Part shown: positions 47,620 through 60,444 of the stretch, one piece after another
How the letters are laid out: every line of letters starts with the position of its first letter
Position numbering within the stretch: the first letter of the stretch is position 1
From: Xanthoparmelia taractica
Taxonomy: Eukaryota; Ascomycota; Lecanoromycetes; Lecanorales; Parmeliaceae
DNA: 64,000 bases
Reading direction: 5' to 3'
Assembly (NCBI GenBank): GCA_033085395.1
Contig: JANQBS010000033.1
Coordinates: 62,001 to 126,000, forward strand
Position numbers and translations under genes: made by a program
The notes under the pieces: model-generated
The model's database searches: none
Told to the model about the DNA's origin: nothing
The model's input: only the letters and a program-made list of their open reading frames with translations

Positions 47620-48155
47620 GAGGTGGGTCTCTTGTATATTATTTACGATTTGATGATTTGCAGGCATTGCAGGGCGTTGTTGCAGGCGTCTTACTTCTAG
47701 TAAACTACTTTCAACTTCAACCTCTGGGGCTACATTTTAGCACAGCGTGAGTGTACATACGCAAGTCAAGAGCAGAATCAAATTGTCCCTACCATTCCCC
47801 GCAATCTCTGGTTCAGTGTCATGAACCTGACTATTGGTTTTCCTTAGGCTGAAGAAAAAGCCCCAAATCTTGTTGTTTTTGCACAGAAATATCTGTCCAG
47901 CGTGTCAATCCGGGCATCTCTAATGAGCAGACCGGTGGACAGCCCATACATGCGTCTCTATTAGAAATGGGCGCTTCCTTCCGACCCAAGAAGCGATCTT
48001 CCAGAATTGTCACCGCAAATCGCGATTGCACATTCGCGCGGTGGTCGAAGCATTGCCAGCAGCCGCATCCTCACAACCATGTTTGTTTCCCAGTCCTTCT
48101 TCGGCTTTGCTTTGGGCAATTGGATCCCGAGCAAGTAACAGCTGACTACCTTGTG
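47620..48155. other. Spacer upstream of secreted hypothetical gene
   Basis: No gene is supported. An open frame runs in from 47967 to the secreted-protein ATG at 48156, but the part before 48156 has no leader or domain. Confidence 0.5.
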
Positions 48156-48954
48156 ATGCAACATCTCGGTGGACTTTGGCCCGCCGTCGCCTTGGTCCTG
48201 CTCCAGTTCCGTACTTTGGGTTTGGCGGCACCGCCCACAGTTCGCATCAACGCTACTGATGGACTTGGCTTGTCGCCCAATCTTACCCCTACAGCGATGT
48301 GAGCAAACTCTATCCCGTTACATCCATCCGTCCATCCATCCAGCCATCCTGATCACTAATATACGCACCCTCAGTTCCATCCGCCCTCCCGATCCCTACC
48401 GTACGTACATTTACGAAATGAGCCTTCCTCTTTGAGACCCAAAATGAGTCACAAGGCTTTTCCGGAAGCGAATGGGCCTTTCAATTCTCAAACCCTGTCA
48501 TGAAAATTCAGTTTTCCGCATCAAAGAACAGTGGTAACCCAGAATGTGCATAGAGATCCGTGTCTACGACACCTCCACAAGCCTAATTCTCCACAACTTC
48601 GGCTCGACCCTCCAAAGGAGCGGAGTTCTAGACATCCTCTTCCAAGGCCAGTCGGCGGTCGTCGACGGCCTCGTGGCCAGCCGCGGTAATGCACCCATCG
48701 AACGTTTGGCGTTTACTTTTTGGTCGGGCCAGTTGTATATGGCGATTCAGCCAGTACAAGATGGGCATATGAAGTGGTTGATGCTGGCGCAGGCGCTGAA
48801 GGGAATTGTGCAATTTATGGAGGAGTTTGAATGGATGGCGATAGACTTCACGGTATTGAATGATCTGGTGGGCCAAGTAGGGAGGGGATCGCTGTTTCAT
48901 TACCCCCCCAGGAAGGTTGGCTCGAATGGGTCGTCTCTGGTAGAGATGTCGTGA
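48156..48954 (+). CDS. Secreted hypothetical protein
   Basis: Exons 48156-48298, 48375-48400 and 48554-48954 total 570 nt (189 aa). Seen: a strong signal peptide (MQHLGGLWPAVALVLLQF... ending GLAAPP), then a short Asn/Thr segment, an RPPDPY motif at the second splice, and a compact C-terminal region with VYDTSTSLILHNFGS, LDILFQGQSAVVDGL and MKWLMLAQALKGIVQFMEEFEW. The acceptor at 48553 was preferred because an alternative at 48511 leads to an in-frame TAA at 48535. No family is recognised, and no cysteine-rich effector pattern is present. Placement of the middle exon is the weakest part. Confidence 0.6.
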
Positions 48955-50293
48955 TACTTGAAAAGGGAATGGAAGGATCCGGGTCCTTCAGGTCTGGCCT
49001 CTCGCCTTCGACCAAGTTGTACACACGTTTCGGAAGCCGTCTCAGTTCCCATTCTGTACGCATGCACCTGTCCAGAGACTCTCGTCGTTACCTCGACGCC
49101 AGCAGCAGCTTGTCAAGCATTCGTGATGAAGACGGGTTATCGCCAGTAACAGAGTCAGCTGATTGGAATTCCACTTCGTGACATTAGATCAAGGCTGCCT
49201 CTGTCTCTTTGCCTTTTGGTTCCAATTTTCCGGTGCAGTAGGGCATGCATTGGATGATCGAAAGCATCGTCGAATGACACGTTGGCGACAGGTAATATCC
49301 ACAATCCTTGGATTTTCCCACTGTTACTGTGCCTCGGGATGAAAGCAAAGAGAAGAGGAGGGATGAGAAGAGAGAAAGACTATTATTCATCTTTTGGACC
49401 GATAGTCACAATCTGTAGAATTTGGCAAGAATTAAGAGACCAATTATCATATGAATTCTGCACGAACTGAGACGCCTGACTGCAGCGGGAAGTGCCTCGG
49501 TTCTTAAGCGAGAAGATGCAGCTACCTTAAGTGAGTGGCACGCCAATGCAGGACGCAATCGGTGTCAATAATTAATGTACGTACTTAGTAATAGTATCTG
49601 TTATAAATCTTACCTGAACTCTTCGACTTCCACCTATCTCGTTGGCCGGAGTCCAAAACTTGAACAAAGAGGTCGAAGCACACCCTGTCCATGCTGTTCT
49701 TTCATGACTGGAAGCTCCCTTTATCCGATAAGAGCGTATCCAAGCCCTGCCGTGGCCGAAGTCGGGGGCCTCAGGGATATGCCACAATGTCCTCCTCAAT
49801 AATACCCCCCAAGAGCAAAGAGAGAGCCGCATGACCTGGCTCAACTAAATCGGCCGTTATACTGAGCATGGTGTCCCGAGATTCCAACGTTTTAGCCTTT
49901 CACTTGATGCTTAGCAATTCTCCGGCGCTCGTGCCCAAAATTTTCTCTTTCTTCTCGGACTAGTACTGTACGGTGAATAATGTTTCCGCATCTCCTCTCT
50001 CTTCTCCTCTCGTCTTCCTTGTTCAGTGTCTTTGATCGTTCTATTCTCTATACCAAGCGAATCAAGCATCTCTCGCGCTGTATCACGTCACCTTCAAAAG
50101 TATCCACAGACACTCAACCTTTTCCGACACTACTCGCCACTGGCCGCCGTTTCTTCCGGAATATAAATATACAACATTACGTTGAGTCACCATTGCTTCA
50201 ATTACACGCTGCCGAGACAGCAAAGAGATTGGCCACCTAGGTACGCTGATTCGAGCATCCACGCGCTGCAGGGACTGAGCCCAATTGCAAAGC
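48955..50293. other. Spacer upstream of IDO
   Basis: 1.3 kb with no supported gene; open frames (49572-49844 and others) have no domain. It includes a pyrimidine-rich stretch before the IDO start (about 49990-50040). Confidence 0.55.
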
Positions 50294-51863
50294 ATGCTAC
50301 CACCAGTTCCCTCTCTCGACAGCTACGGTATCTCGGCGTACGGCTTCCTCCCACTCATACTCCCGCTCGAGATCCTACCCGATCCATACTACAGACGATG
50401 GGAGGCAGTAGTGGCAAACCTACAAGCTTTGCTTCTTAGCAAAAGGCTGCGGTATGTAATAGATCACCTGGATATCATCACAGCTTCGAGGCTACGCTCT
50501 CCTGCGGAATGGCGAAGAGCATATGTGCTATTGTCTTTCATGACTCATGCCTACATTTGGGGAGGCGATGAACCGGAAGAGGTGCGTAGAGAGCAGCGAT
50601 TCTATCCCTACTACCTTTCTATGATGGAAGCTAACATTCATCCTGTTGCAGCGAGTCCCTCCATCACTCTCTATACCTTTCATACAAGTATGCAATTACC
50701 TGGAGCTACCCACGGTGGCAACATACGCGGGCGTCTGCCTGTGGAACTTCAAACCAATCTTCCCTGACGAGCCCATTGATAGCCTTGACAACCTTTCAAC
50801 TCTTGCAACATTTACCGGCTCACTCGACGAGTCATGGTTTTATTTGGTATCCGTCGCCATCGAGGCTCGGGGTGGGCCTACAATCCCGCTCATGCTGGAA
50901 GCGATTGAGGCCGCCCGTGCAAACGATAGTCGTATACTGACAGAATGTCTCCATGCATTTGCAGAAAGACTGGATGAGCTGGGCACCTTGCTTACGAGAA
51001 TGTATGAGAATTGTGACCCCCATGTTTTTTACCACCGGATACGTCCTTTCCTTGCTGGTAGCAAGAACATGGCCGATGCGGGGCTTCCCAATGGCGTCGT
51101 CTTTGATACTGGTGCTGGAAACGAGCCATACCGCCAATACGGTGGCGGTAGCAATGCTCAATCGTCGCTAATCCAATTCTTCGACATTGTGCTCGGGATA
51201 GAGCATCGCCCAACTGGCACCCAGAAGTCATCAGACTCATCCACAGAGAGTGATGCCGAAGGGCCCAACGCATCACCTTCTCGTCACAACTTTATCCACG
51301 AAATGCGATCCTACATGCCTGGTCCTCACCGCCGTTTCTTGCAGCATGTCGCCTCCGTGGCCAATATCCGCGAGTACGTCGAAGCCCACAAATCGAACCG
51401 ACCATTGAGTATCTCATACGATGCTTGCTTGGCCATGGTGCGTGCGCTGCGGGACAAGCACATACAGATGGTTTCCCGCTATATCATTGTCAAATCTCGC
51501 GAGTCGCTTTCACACACTCGCTCCCTTTCCCCAAGAAATGCGCCAAATCAGCCTCGGCCACTCAATCTTGCTAATATTCACAAACATTCGAATAATAACA
51601 ATCCCGCTAGCAAAACCCTTAGAGGAACGGGCGGGACGTCCCTTATACCGTTCCTCAAGCAAGCGAGGGATGAGACCGGCGAACCTGCAATCGACGCGTG
51701 GGCGCGGCGAATCCTTAGCACTAGGCCTGCCGATAGCGCAACGGTGCCTTTGTTTTCTCCCTTAGGAAAAATGGGTGAGCATACGGATGACGAAATGAAG
51801 ATCGTTGGTCTCGCAGGGGTATGGAAGATGGACGACAGTGAAGGGGGACTGTGTCACTGGTAA
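50294..51863 (+). CDS. BNA2: Indoleamine 2,3-dioxygenase (kynurenine pathway)
   Basis: Heme enzyme that opens the indole ring of tryptophan, the first step of the kynurenine route to NAD+. Exons 50294-50581 and 50652-51863 total 1500 nt (499 aa). Seen: an N-terminal helical domain, the family segment FYHRIRPFLAGSKN, the heme proximal-histidine region HNFIHEMRSYMPGPHRRFL, a low-complexity Ser/Asn/Pro stretch around residue 370, and the RGTGGTSLIPFLKQARDET motif. The C-terminal extension is longer than in mammals but usual for fungal IDO. No other kynurenine gene lies next to it. Confidence 0.93.
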
Positions 51864-52347
51864 TAAAAGCTGGAGAGAATAGCGAACTGTATGCGTTGTA
51901 CATAAATGGCAAGATATCATATCTGTGTCTGCAAATATGGGTTGGGTATCTCCACGTTGGACGAAGGGGGTGAAGATATTGGCTTTAGCGAATGGCGCTG
52001 TCGGGTTTTTGTCAAAGTATTGGGTTATTCTAGAAGAGAAGAACGAGATTCTTCTCCCGGTACTGGTCCGTTGCCTTGCGAATGGATAGACATTGGATTA
52101 GTGTATGAACTGCTATGGTCAACCTGATCAATGTCGGTCACAGCATTTTCAAAATGGGTATATATATGATTGTGGGGCTGTTTGAGGAAACAATGCTGGG
52201 CATTAAGGACTCCAGTCATGTTCACTTTGTCTATCTCTAGAATTACCGGCAGCACTGATTGTTTGACAAGTGATAGGGCTGAATTTTTGCTAGTGGATTG
52301 CCGAAAACCCGGCATCAAGAAGCTCTGAAGATTTGGGGTTACAAGAC
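51864..52347. other. Spacer between IDO and VPS23
   Basis: No gene or special element is seen. Confidence 0.5.
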
Positions 52348-54324
52348 ATGGGGCCAATTCCTCAAAAGGTACTCAATTGGCTCCATGGTGCGCTGAAGAG
52401 TGTGAGATCTTCGAGTATCATCTTCAGAGCTCTCGTCACTAACAGTATATTAGGAATACCGAAATGTCCCACGCACCTACTCGGATGTCGCCCAAACGCT
52501 TTCCTACAATCCCACTTTTACTCTCCGGACAGATGTGTATAGTACGGAAATCTGTTTCTGAACGCACTTCAACTCACTCATTTACGAACGCTGATCGATC
52601 GAAGCATACGAGAACGGCCGCTCTTCCCTCCTGCTGAATCTACGAGGCACACTACCTGTTTCTTTCCGGGGTAAGACGTATGCATTCCCAATCTCGATAT
52701 GGATACCCCAAGAGTATCCAAATCTGGGGCCTATCGGATTCGTCACGCCGACCAAGGATATGGCGGTCCGTCCTGGGCAATATGTGAGTGGAGAAGGGAG
52801 GATATATCATCCATATTTGGCAGAGTGGAGAGATGATGTGAGTTACTCTAGCCAGAATTCTTTCGCTGGGGGTCTGTGAGGAGACCGCAATGTACAGACC
52901 TCGCTGCAGTCTCAAAGCGACAATATGCGAAGCCATACTGATTTTCGATTTCAGAAGTCCAGTTTGAATGAATTTCTGTCCATTCTGCAAAACGTCTTTG
53001 CCCAGGAACCACCTGTCATCGCCAAGCAAGAACAAATACTGCAGCAAAACTTGGCGTCCTTGCAGAACGGTGCACCACCGCCGATTCCCCCGTTGCCGCC
53101 AGAGCTGGGAAGGTTCGATAACGGTGTAAGACAATCCCCAGCAGGGCAGCAACCACCTCCTCCACCACCCAAGTCATTCGACGCACATGGTCCATCGAAT
53201 GCGCAAGTACATGGCCCGCCGCCACTCCCACCTCTTCCGGCCAGACCAGAATCGCAGTATCATGGTCCCCATCTAGCCCACCAAGATGGGTACACGAGAG
53301 CTCCACCTCCTATGCCCCAGCAGGCGCCTCAAGGAGGCAGCGGTTTTCGACATGACATTGATCCATATTCAAATTCAAATAAAGCTCCTCCTCCTCATCC
53401 CAATCAGCAGCCCTGGCTCGACAATGTCAGCCCTGTCAGTCTTGGCTCGAGGCAAAACAACTTCCCATCTGGTCAGACGAGCGATAGGCAACTACACTAC
53501 TCCCAGCAAGGACCCCGGCCTTCACCAAATACTCAGTATCAGAACCGACATCCGTCAACATACCTAGATCGTGCTCAGCGACCCCCATCTCAACCCAGCT
53601 ACCAACAGCCTCCTCCACAGTCGTATCAGGCTCAAAGGCACACACCTCAGCAATCTCCGCAACCACCAAAATCTAAAGCGCCAGAGGATCTGCTTACCTC
53701 TCCGTTTGAAACCACACTTCCTGCACAGCCAACGAATGTTGTTCCACCTCCTATTCCACCCAACCCGCAGAAAGACGCACTCCTTGCCGCTTTCTCCCAG
53801 ACTCTTACCGAGCAGATCAGCTCAAATCATGCTCACAACCTTGCTGCACTGCCTCCACTTCGTGCTCAACAAGCCGCCCTTACACAGACCCTGAACGCTA
53901 TCAATAGGGAAATATCTCAGCTGAATGACCTCGAAGCCCTACTTTCCTCGAACGAGAATATCCTACATCAGGCGATGCGTGATGCTGACAAAGTCTTAGA
54001 AGATGCGAAGCGCAGGACCGTGCCTAACATAGATGAGGTACTTGTTGCACCAACGGTCGTAACTGGGCAATTGTATCAAAGTGTAGCCGAGGAGAAGGCG
54101 ATTGAAGAAAGTAGAGGCGTTTTGAGTAAAGCTTTGGACAAGGGGAGGATTGGGGGCGCGGTATGGGCAAAGGTATGTAAATGAAGCTGTGTGCCTTGGA
54201 TTGGCGCTCATTGTGTCGTCTGCAGCAAACAAGGAGCCTAGCCAGAGAAGAGTTTTTGAAGAAGGCGCTCATCAGGAAGATTTCGAGCGGCATGGCTATA
54301 TCTGATGAGCGGATGTGGACCTGA
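52348..54324 (+). CDS. VPS23: ESCRT-I subunit VPS23 (TSG101-like)
   Basis: ESCRT-I component that binds ubiquitinated cargo on endosomes and recruits later ESCRT complexes. Exons 52348-52401, 52454-52541, 52605-52837, 52955-54172 and 54226-54324 total 1692 nt (563 aa). Seen: an N-terminal UEV domain (PQKVLNWL, EYRNVPRTYSDV, YENGRSSLLLNL, PISIWIPQEYPN, RIYHPYLAEW), a Pro/Gln-rich linker of about 200 residues, a coiled coil, and a C-terminal steadiness box ending DERMW. The short final exon and the four UEV exons are required; a single-exon reading misses them. Convergent with MIC10. Confidence 0.95.
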
Positions 54325-54684
54325 CAAGGGATGCGAATATGACGGTTTCTGCAACATTGGGTTGATCTCTGTCGAGGTACCAAAGTTACGGTCAATCGCA
54401 GATTTGGCTGTCATCGAAGGCAACTCACCCTCTCTGCGGCTGTTGATCTTGTATGAATCCCATACTATAGTCCGACCTCAAAGAAAAATTGCCCACTCAA
54501 TTATGTGGCTCAGGCTAAAGGTAGTAATAATCGAGCGGGAATACTGGACTTATCAGGGATAATCATTGGTTTTCCGGCCTTCAGCAAACTCCTCGTTCGA
54601 GTAAATATGTACAAACAACCAATCGTACATGTCTAACCTCTAAGCCTCTAACAAGGGCGCTCCATCATTCCTTATGGTCCTCTT
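54325..54684. other. Spacer between VPS23 and MIC10
   Basis: Short convergent spacer; nothing beyond 3' ends is seen. Confidence 0.5.
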
Positions 54685-55133
54685 CTATGACCTGACCAAT
54701 CTCAATCCATCTCTTCCCATTGGTGTGCCTCCTCTCTTGAACGTAGCTACACCATAGCCATAGTCAGTGTTTCCGGACTCGCCAATCAATCACCTTTCTC
54801 GTGAAATGAGCACATACCATCAGCTTCTTCCCAAGCCCTTCCAGCTCCAAACCCCAATCCTACCCACGCAGGCCATGCTCTTCGCTTGAACAAAAGAACA
54901 GAGAAGACGACACCAAAGGAGAGGCCGATGGAGGAGCGGATGAGAAGGGAGGATATGGCATGGTCCCACTATGGATTTTTTTCACATCAGCAAGGGCTGG
55001 CTTCTGGCTTTACAGGACGCAGGAGGAACTGCATGATGAGTACCTTATCGTTGAGCAATGCCTCGCTGACGGGTTTAGCAGTTCGCGTTGCCGGCGTCGA
55101 AGGTGTGAGTGGGGGCGCCGGTTCGTCGGCCAT
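54685..55133 (-). CDS. MIC10: MICOS subunit MIC10
   Basis: Inner mitochondrial membrane protein that shapes crista junctions as the core of the MICOS complex. Three exons: 55044-55133, 54818-54968 and 54685-54746, total 303 nt (100 aa). Seen: an Ala/Pro/Thr-rich N-terminus ending SEALLNDK, joined by splicing to WDHAISSLLIRSSIGLSFG, then two hairpin membrane helices carrying glycine-rich motifs (GLSFGVVFSVLLFKRRAWP and GLGFGAGRAWEEAD), a short basic loop between them (KRR), and a short charged tail. Length and glycine motifs are exactly those of Mic10. It is easily missed because no exon gives a long open frame. Upstream of URB2, on the other strand. Confidence 0.9.
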
Positions 55134-55466
55134 TGTGTGAGGGACCTGACTGCGAGATGAGCTAGCAGCCGTTACGTACGTTTGGAACCTTGAAACTTAC
55201 GGGGTAGGGTGTTTGGCTGATGGGAGGTATTGTGAGCGTCGTGTGCTTCGAAAAGTCGGAGCTGTTTCATTCCGGAGCGGATCAACCTTTGACGCCGTAT
55301 CTCGGCACACCTTCCTTTCAAGAGAATTATCTTGCCTTTGACCTCGTCCTTGAGCATCGTCTTTTCCACTTGCGCTTAAGAACAGATGGACCGATGAGCT
55401 TTGATGTCTTCAGTGAGTCTTTTCCATAAACATCCAGCTTCTTACACCAGATACTGACCCTACAAG

Positions 55467-58400
55467 GCAACAAGCCGCCGCGGGTCTCAACAGAGTATCC
55501 TTTCCCTGGACAAAAGCAACGAGCCTTTCTCGGTTCAACTCGCCCAAGCATGCAGCATTCTTGAAATTAACCTTGATGAGCGCTGGAATGCCCTCTACAA
55601 ATCAGCTGACCGACAAGTGCAGCGGCAAGAGACAGCATTTGACCCAAGAGCGGAATGGGCACTGAGATGGCTCCTCAAGAAATTGCAAAATTCGGAGGTA
55701 TCTCCTGGCAGTCCGCACCTAAAGCCTAAATTATGGATGGTAATTCAGGAGCTGGTCATACGGACTCCGCTTACCAGCGCTGCTCGATTACTTTGCGCAC
55801 ATCAGTTCACAAAAGTTCTGCGAAACACTTTGGGGTGGTTTCAGAGACAAGTGCATAGCGTGACAGTATCTCCGGATGTCGAATCTGTAAATGAGGAATT
55901 GCTTGACTCCCCAGAAGAGAGCTCTGATGCTGTGAGGAGCTCCTCCAATGGGCCTAGAACGTCAAAAAAGCGCAAATTAGATGGAACAGAGGTCACTGCG
56001 TCTGAAGAAGCGGTCAGTACTGCTACCGGCGCCTTCAGGGTAGTGTATTTAGCAATATGCGGCACTATTAGCCAGCTACAGACGTTAACCATAGACCCTG
56101 AACAAACGCACGGTTTTGCAGTGGAGCACATGAAAAGTAGTCTGAGAAGCTCCCCTGAGGATGCAGCTCACATATTGGGAAGCTCTTTCTACCTTACGAA
56201 TTATTTGATACAGACACCTCATGGATATTTTTACCGGAAGAAATTATTCACAAAGGAACTTCAGAAGCTATTAGCGAACACTGGCTATATTTCTTGTATA
56301 ATTCCCGCGATAAACCTCTGGAACCAACGATCTCATACAAGGCAGCACTCATCCTCTTCAGGCAATGTACGCAAACCCCCAAATTCGTATAGACAATCAT
56401 GCTAACATCCCTCTTTTCAGAGCTCATTCATGGCTTGTTGTATGCTCCCTGTCCTCCAGCTCCTGGATACATGCCGACAACGTACGGCACCGAACGAGGA
56501 AATGGCAAAGGTGATCAAATCTCTAGAAGATTTGCTTAGCGAGCATATTATCATGCCGCTTCGCGATTCTATTCTGGGCCTAGAGTCTGCAACTGAGCAT
56601 GAAAAAGAGGTATCTCTGAGTTCTTTCAGTGGCCACATGGCTTCTTTGTTGAGAGGATTTCTTCCGCACCTAGATAGTCCGTTTCTTCGGGCGGATCGGA
56701 AGACCGATAAGCACCTTGCACTCTCAATCATATCGCTTCTTTTCGACGTCGCAATCAGATGCCGGCCGCGAAATACGCCCAAGCTCCGCAGGACTGAGCA
56801 TCCGTGGCTAGAACAGCTTTTCATCAAACTCGTAAAGTGCGCTGAGACTCTTTTTCCGCCTGCCTCCCCAGTCAGAGCGCAGAAAGACCACATACGGGTA
56901 ATCAAATGGATGCTGCGCAAAGCTGTGGATCAGCAAGTGCGGCTGAGCCTTTCCACTATCAAGGCACTTCTGGACCAAGCTTCAGGTTTATTCAGAAGTA
57001 ATAGTGACATTCATGCCAAGGGTGGCGTTGATGTGGAGGATGATAACCAAATCGAATGGGGTCTCATTAGCTTGTGCATTTTGAACGACCCAGACGCCTT
57101 TGTGGTTCCGTCTTCTTCAGCTAGTGACAACGAGACTTATGCATATCGACCACCCAACAAGTATCTTTCCGCTTTATTTCGAGACATCACTGACGAAATG
57201 TGTTACGAATCTTTAGAAGAGGACAAGGATTATGATTTCAAGGTTCTACACGTTATCCAACCGCTCTGCAACGCCTTCATAGGTGCGCGGGACCTGACTG
57301 GCTTTCTTGAGCATTGGAGGGAGCAGCTTAGTATAGTTCAGGAACGACAGCAATCCCGCGGAAACTACTTTGACCTTGTTCCCAGTATTTGGGAAGAAGA
57401 GAGACTGCTTCTGTACGTTGCGCAGTCCGTAGAATCGTCGCTAACTGCAGGCCAAATTAGTCATGTCCTATCAACCGCGGCTCATGACCTGGTATCTTCC
57501 ATCCCAAACGTACTCAGTGACCGATCCGTGTCTTTAGCGAGCCTAATAATCCTTGACTGCGTAACTGGCGGTTTATCTAAGGACGAGACAATTTTCAAGC
57601 TTGAATCATTAGCATTATCAATTTTCAGCGTGCTAGGAGGACTCCCCTCCAGATCCTCATACATGTCTTCACCCCATGATTGGAGGGTCTGGAGGATCCG
57701 GGCAGCAATCACAAATCGGTGGGCGTCTTTGCGCGACTCCTCAGTATTCAAACGCGAAGCCCATCCTGCAATCTGTATGGCCTCTGAACTGATCAACCGC
57801 ATCTCGTCGGGACTAACCCTCCATGACAATATCGATCTAAAGCAAGAGCTCCATGCCTTCAAGTTCATGCTCAAGTTCGTAGCGATGGAAGACTCTTTTT
57901 GGGAGGACCTACAGTTTTCATCGCGTCGAAACTTCTCATCGGCTATGATAAAGCTCCTAGACATTATGGAGCCTTTTTGCCATCGTATAAGCCATGATCA
58001 CTTTGGGACTATGATGCGTCCCGAAGGCATCTCTAAATGCGAGCAAGGCTCTTTCAAAATCAGTCCTATAGACAGATTCTACTTCGACTGCATCGACGAA
58101 ATCATCGAGTCGCCAGATATTCTCAGGTGAGTTGTCGCATTAGTCCCGTCACTCGTCATCCTGACCTGATATTTCGTAGCTATATTGATGGGAGCACCCA
58201 AAACCGACTCGTCCAGCAGCTTTACTGGTCGTCAGTCTTTCAACAAAGATTCTTCGTTTCCAAGAGCAATCCATGTATCGACTATTCTTCCTGCTGGAGA
58301 AAGCTATCGCAATACGATGCGTTGAATGAGAGCGGATGTATGACGAGTAGGCGTGTTCGAAGTAAGCGAAGAGAATGATTATGAGCTAATACCTGTAGGA

Positions 58401-60444
58401 TGTCTACGAACTTTCCAGTTTGACCGTTATTTGAGCACATCGGATTTTGACAACCCTAAATATTGGGATGCTGGAGCCGCCGACTACGTAGTAGCCCTTC
58501 AAAGTGTTCAAACGACTCGTATCCGCGCCTTCGATCGAGGACAGAGGGGCAAATTGGCAAATCGTGTCCTTCGCATACTCTTGCTTGCAAACATGTCGAA
58601 CCTCGCGAGGATCACTGACCACCTGATCTTACTGGCCAAGCTCATTCGAATGCCTAACAAATCAATCAACATACTTACAAACGAGGCCGAATTATCAAAG
58701 AAGGGCTCTGCACAGGCCAAAGATGGGATGGCTCTGTTCAGTCTTGCGCGAAGGATTGATGACGTTAGAGGTTGGTCGGAAGACAACTTGCACAGCGTAA
58801 AAGCATTGAGGCAGCTTGCAAGCACAGTGATGAGGTATGATACCAGATTGGCCTTGTTTAGAACCGCTGACCTTCATTCACAGCTACCTATTTTCGACCC
58901 TCGATCAGAAGAGCAGCATTCAGTACCTCCAAACCTTCTATGGGCAGATGGCTCGCGATTTAGAAGATCATTATAAGAACGACACCACCTGTACCATAGC
59001 TTTCTCGGCAGTGTTCGAGGTCTCTTTGAGCTACTTTTCCCAATACCGAGACGTTTTGCCTGATTCTGTGAAGCCAGTTGGGCTGGATACTACACGTCAA
59101 TACCACCTAGAATGTATCCTCAAAGGTCTCGATGATTTCAGTAGGAGTAGTCTCAACGAACCGGACCGGAGACACAGCTGTGGCGTCAACTTGGAATGTC
59201 TGGCCGGCTACTCTGACCTTCTTGCTATCCATCCCAATTTGCAAGATATATCGGCTCAACTTTTTAGCGATGAGGGACCCTTCCAGACACTGAAAGCCCT
59301 GAACCACGACAAGAACTCCGAAAAGGTAGCAGTGGCTTTCAAAGACTGCTGTAGCCTTGAGTATCTGGCAGTATGCCTTGCCAAGGTGAAACTGCGTCTG
59401 TATGCTTACGACTACAACCCTCACCCGGACTTGGCGCATGTATCTGAATTGTTGAAGGGCTTGCACTCAAGTCGCGAAAGGAATACACTTCTCCAACATT
59501 TCAAAGACGCAATGCTAAGTCTTGGTTTACAGAGCAAGAAAGCACTCTGTTTCAATTTTCACATCGACGAAAAGGAGTATCTAGACTATTCCCAGTTACT
59601 TCGAATACAGATTGGGATATCTTCATTGAATGGTAACACAAATCCTCGCCCTCGATCTCACAGGCTGACAATGAAAATTTCAGACCAACAGATTGGAGAG
59701 TGTAGCGATGTTCTATCTCGGCTTCTGGTTCTCCTATGTAGAGGGTTTTCTCGGCAAATCAAATTTTCCGATTGCATGCTATCAATGCAGTGCGTCAACA
59801 TGCTCTTGCAATATAATACGCGCGTCATCTCGCAATGGCATATCGACGAGCTACTTGCTGCAATCTGTGTCAAAGCTTCAAACCTAGGTGCTCAAACGGA
59901 GAAGGATTCGGGCAGGCTCTACATTGGTCTCTGTAGATCGTTTGGCACCCTACTCGCCACACATCGAGCTAAGATTGGAGGTAGATATCACCTCGTGGTA
60001 CTAACATTGCAGGCATTACTACGATGCTTATTCATTCCATATCAGAGTAACGAAACACTGGCAAGCGAATCATCAGTTTTTGGAGAAAGTCATGCTGCAG
60101 CATACGGCCGAATTCTAAACATGATCTGCGACCCCACTGTCTCATCGGTCACGCGATCGAGGAAAAGACCACGACTAGAGTTGAATGACAAAACGAAGAA
60201 AGCACGCAGCATGGCAGGACAGCATCTGCCGTATCTCATCATGGAGTTTTGTGGCTGCCAGCTCCAGGGTCGTCTGCAGCCCGGGATGAGGGCGGCACTA
60301 AACGCGGGCCTCTACGCAGTTCTCGCGGTGATTCCGCCGGATATGATGCGGACAATGAATGTAGCTATGGACTCAAGTAGTCGGTCCGTCTTCAAGGCGC
60401 TGTACAATGATTACCGAAAGATTAGCAAGTGGCAGGGGGGTTGA
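55467..60444 (+). CDS. URB2: URB2/NPA2-type ribosome biogenesis protein
   Basis: Large nucleolar protein of the Urb2/Npa2 family, needed for 27S pre-rRNA and large-subunit maturation. Exons from 55467: 55467-56366, 56421-58126, 58180-58361, 58399-58834, 58884-59632 and 59684-60444, giving at least 1277 aa. The N-terminal exon and start codon could not be placed; a small upstream exon is likely. Seen: an all-helical repeat-like body, an N-terminal region with LDERWNALYKSADRQ and AFDPRAEWALRWLLKKL, and the conserved C-terminal domain with AYGRILNMICDPTVSSV, then GQHLPYLIMEFC and RAALNAGLYAVL. One intron (59633-59683) is in frame and one (58362-58398) is only 37 nt. The family call is good; the exact start is not. 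Confidence 0.85.

Noticed and set aside
48512..48544. Premature stop in the secreted hypothetical gene
   Set aside because: The stop occurs only if the acceptor at 48511 is used; the acceptor at 48553 gives an intact frame of exact length.
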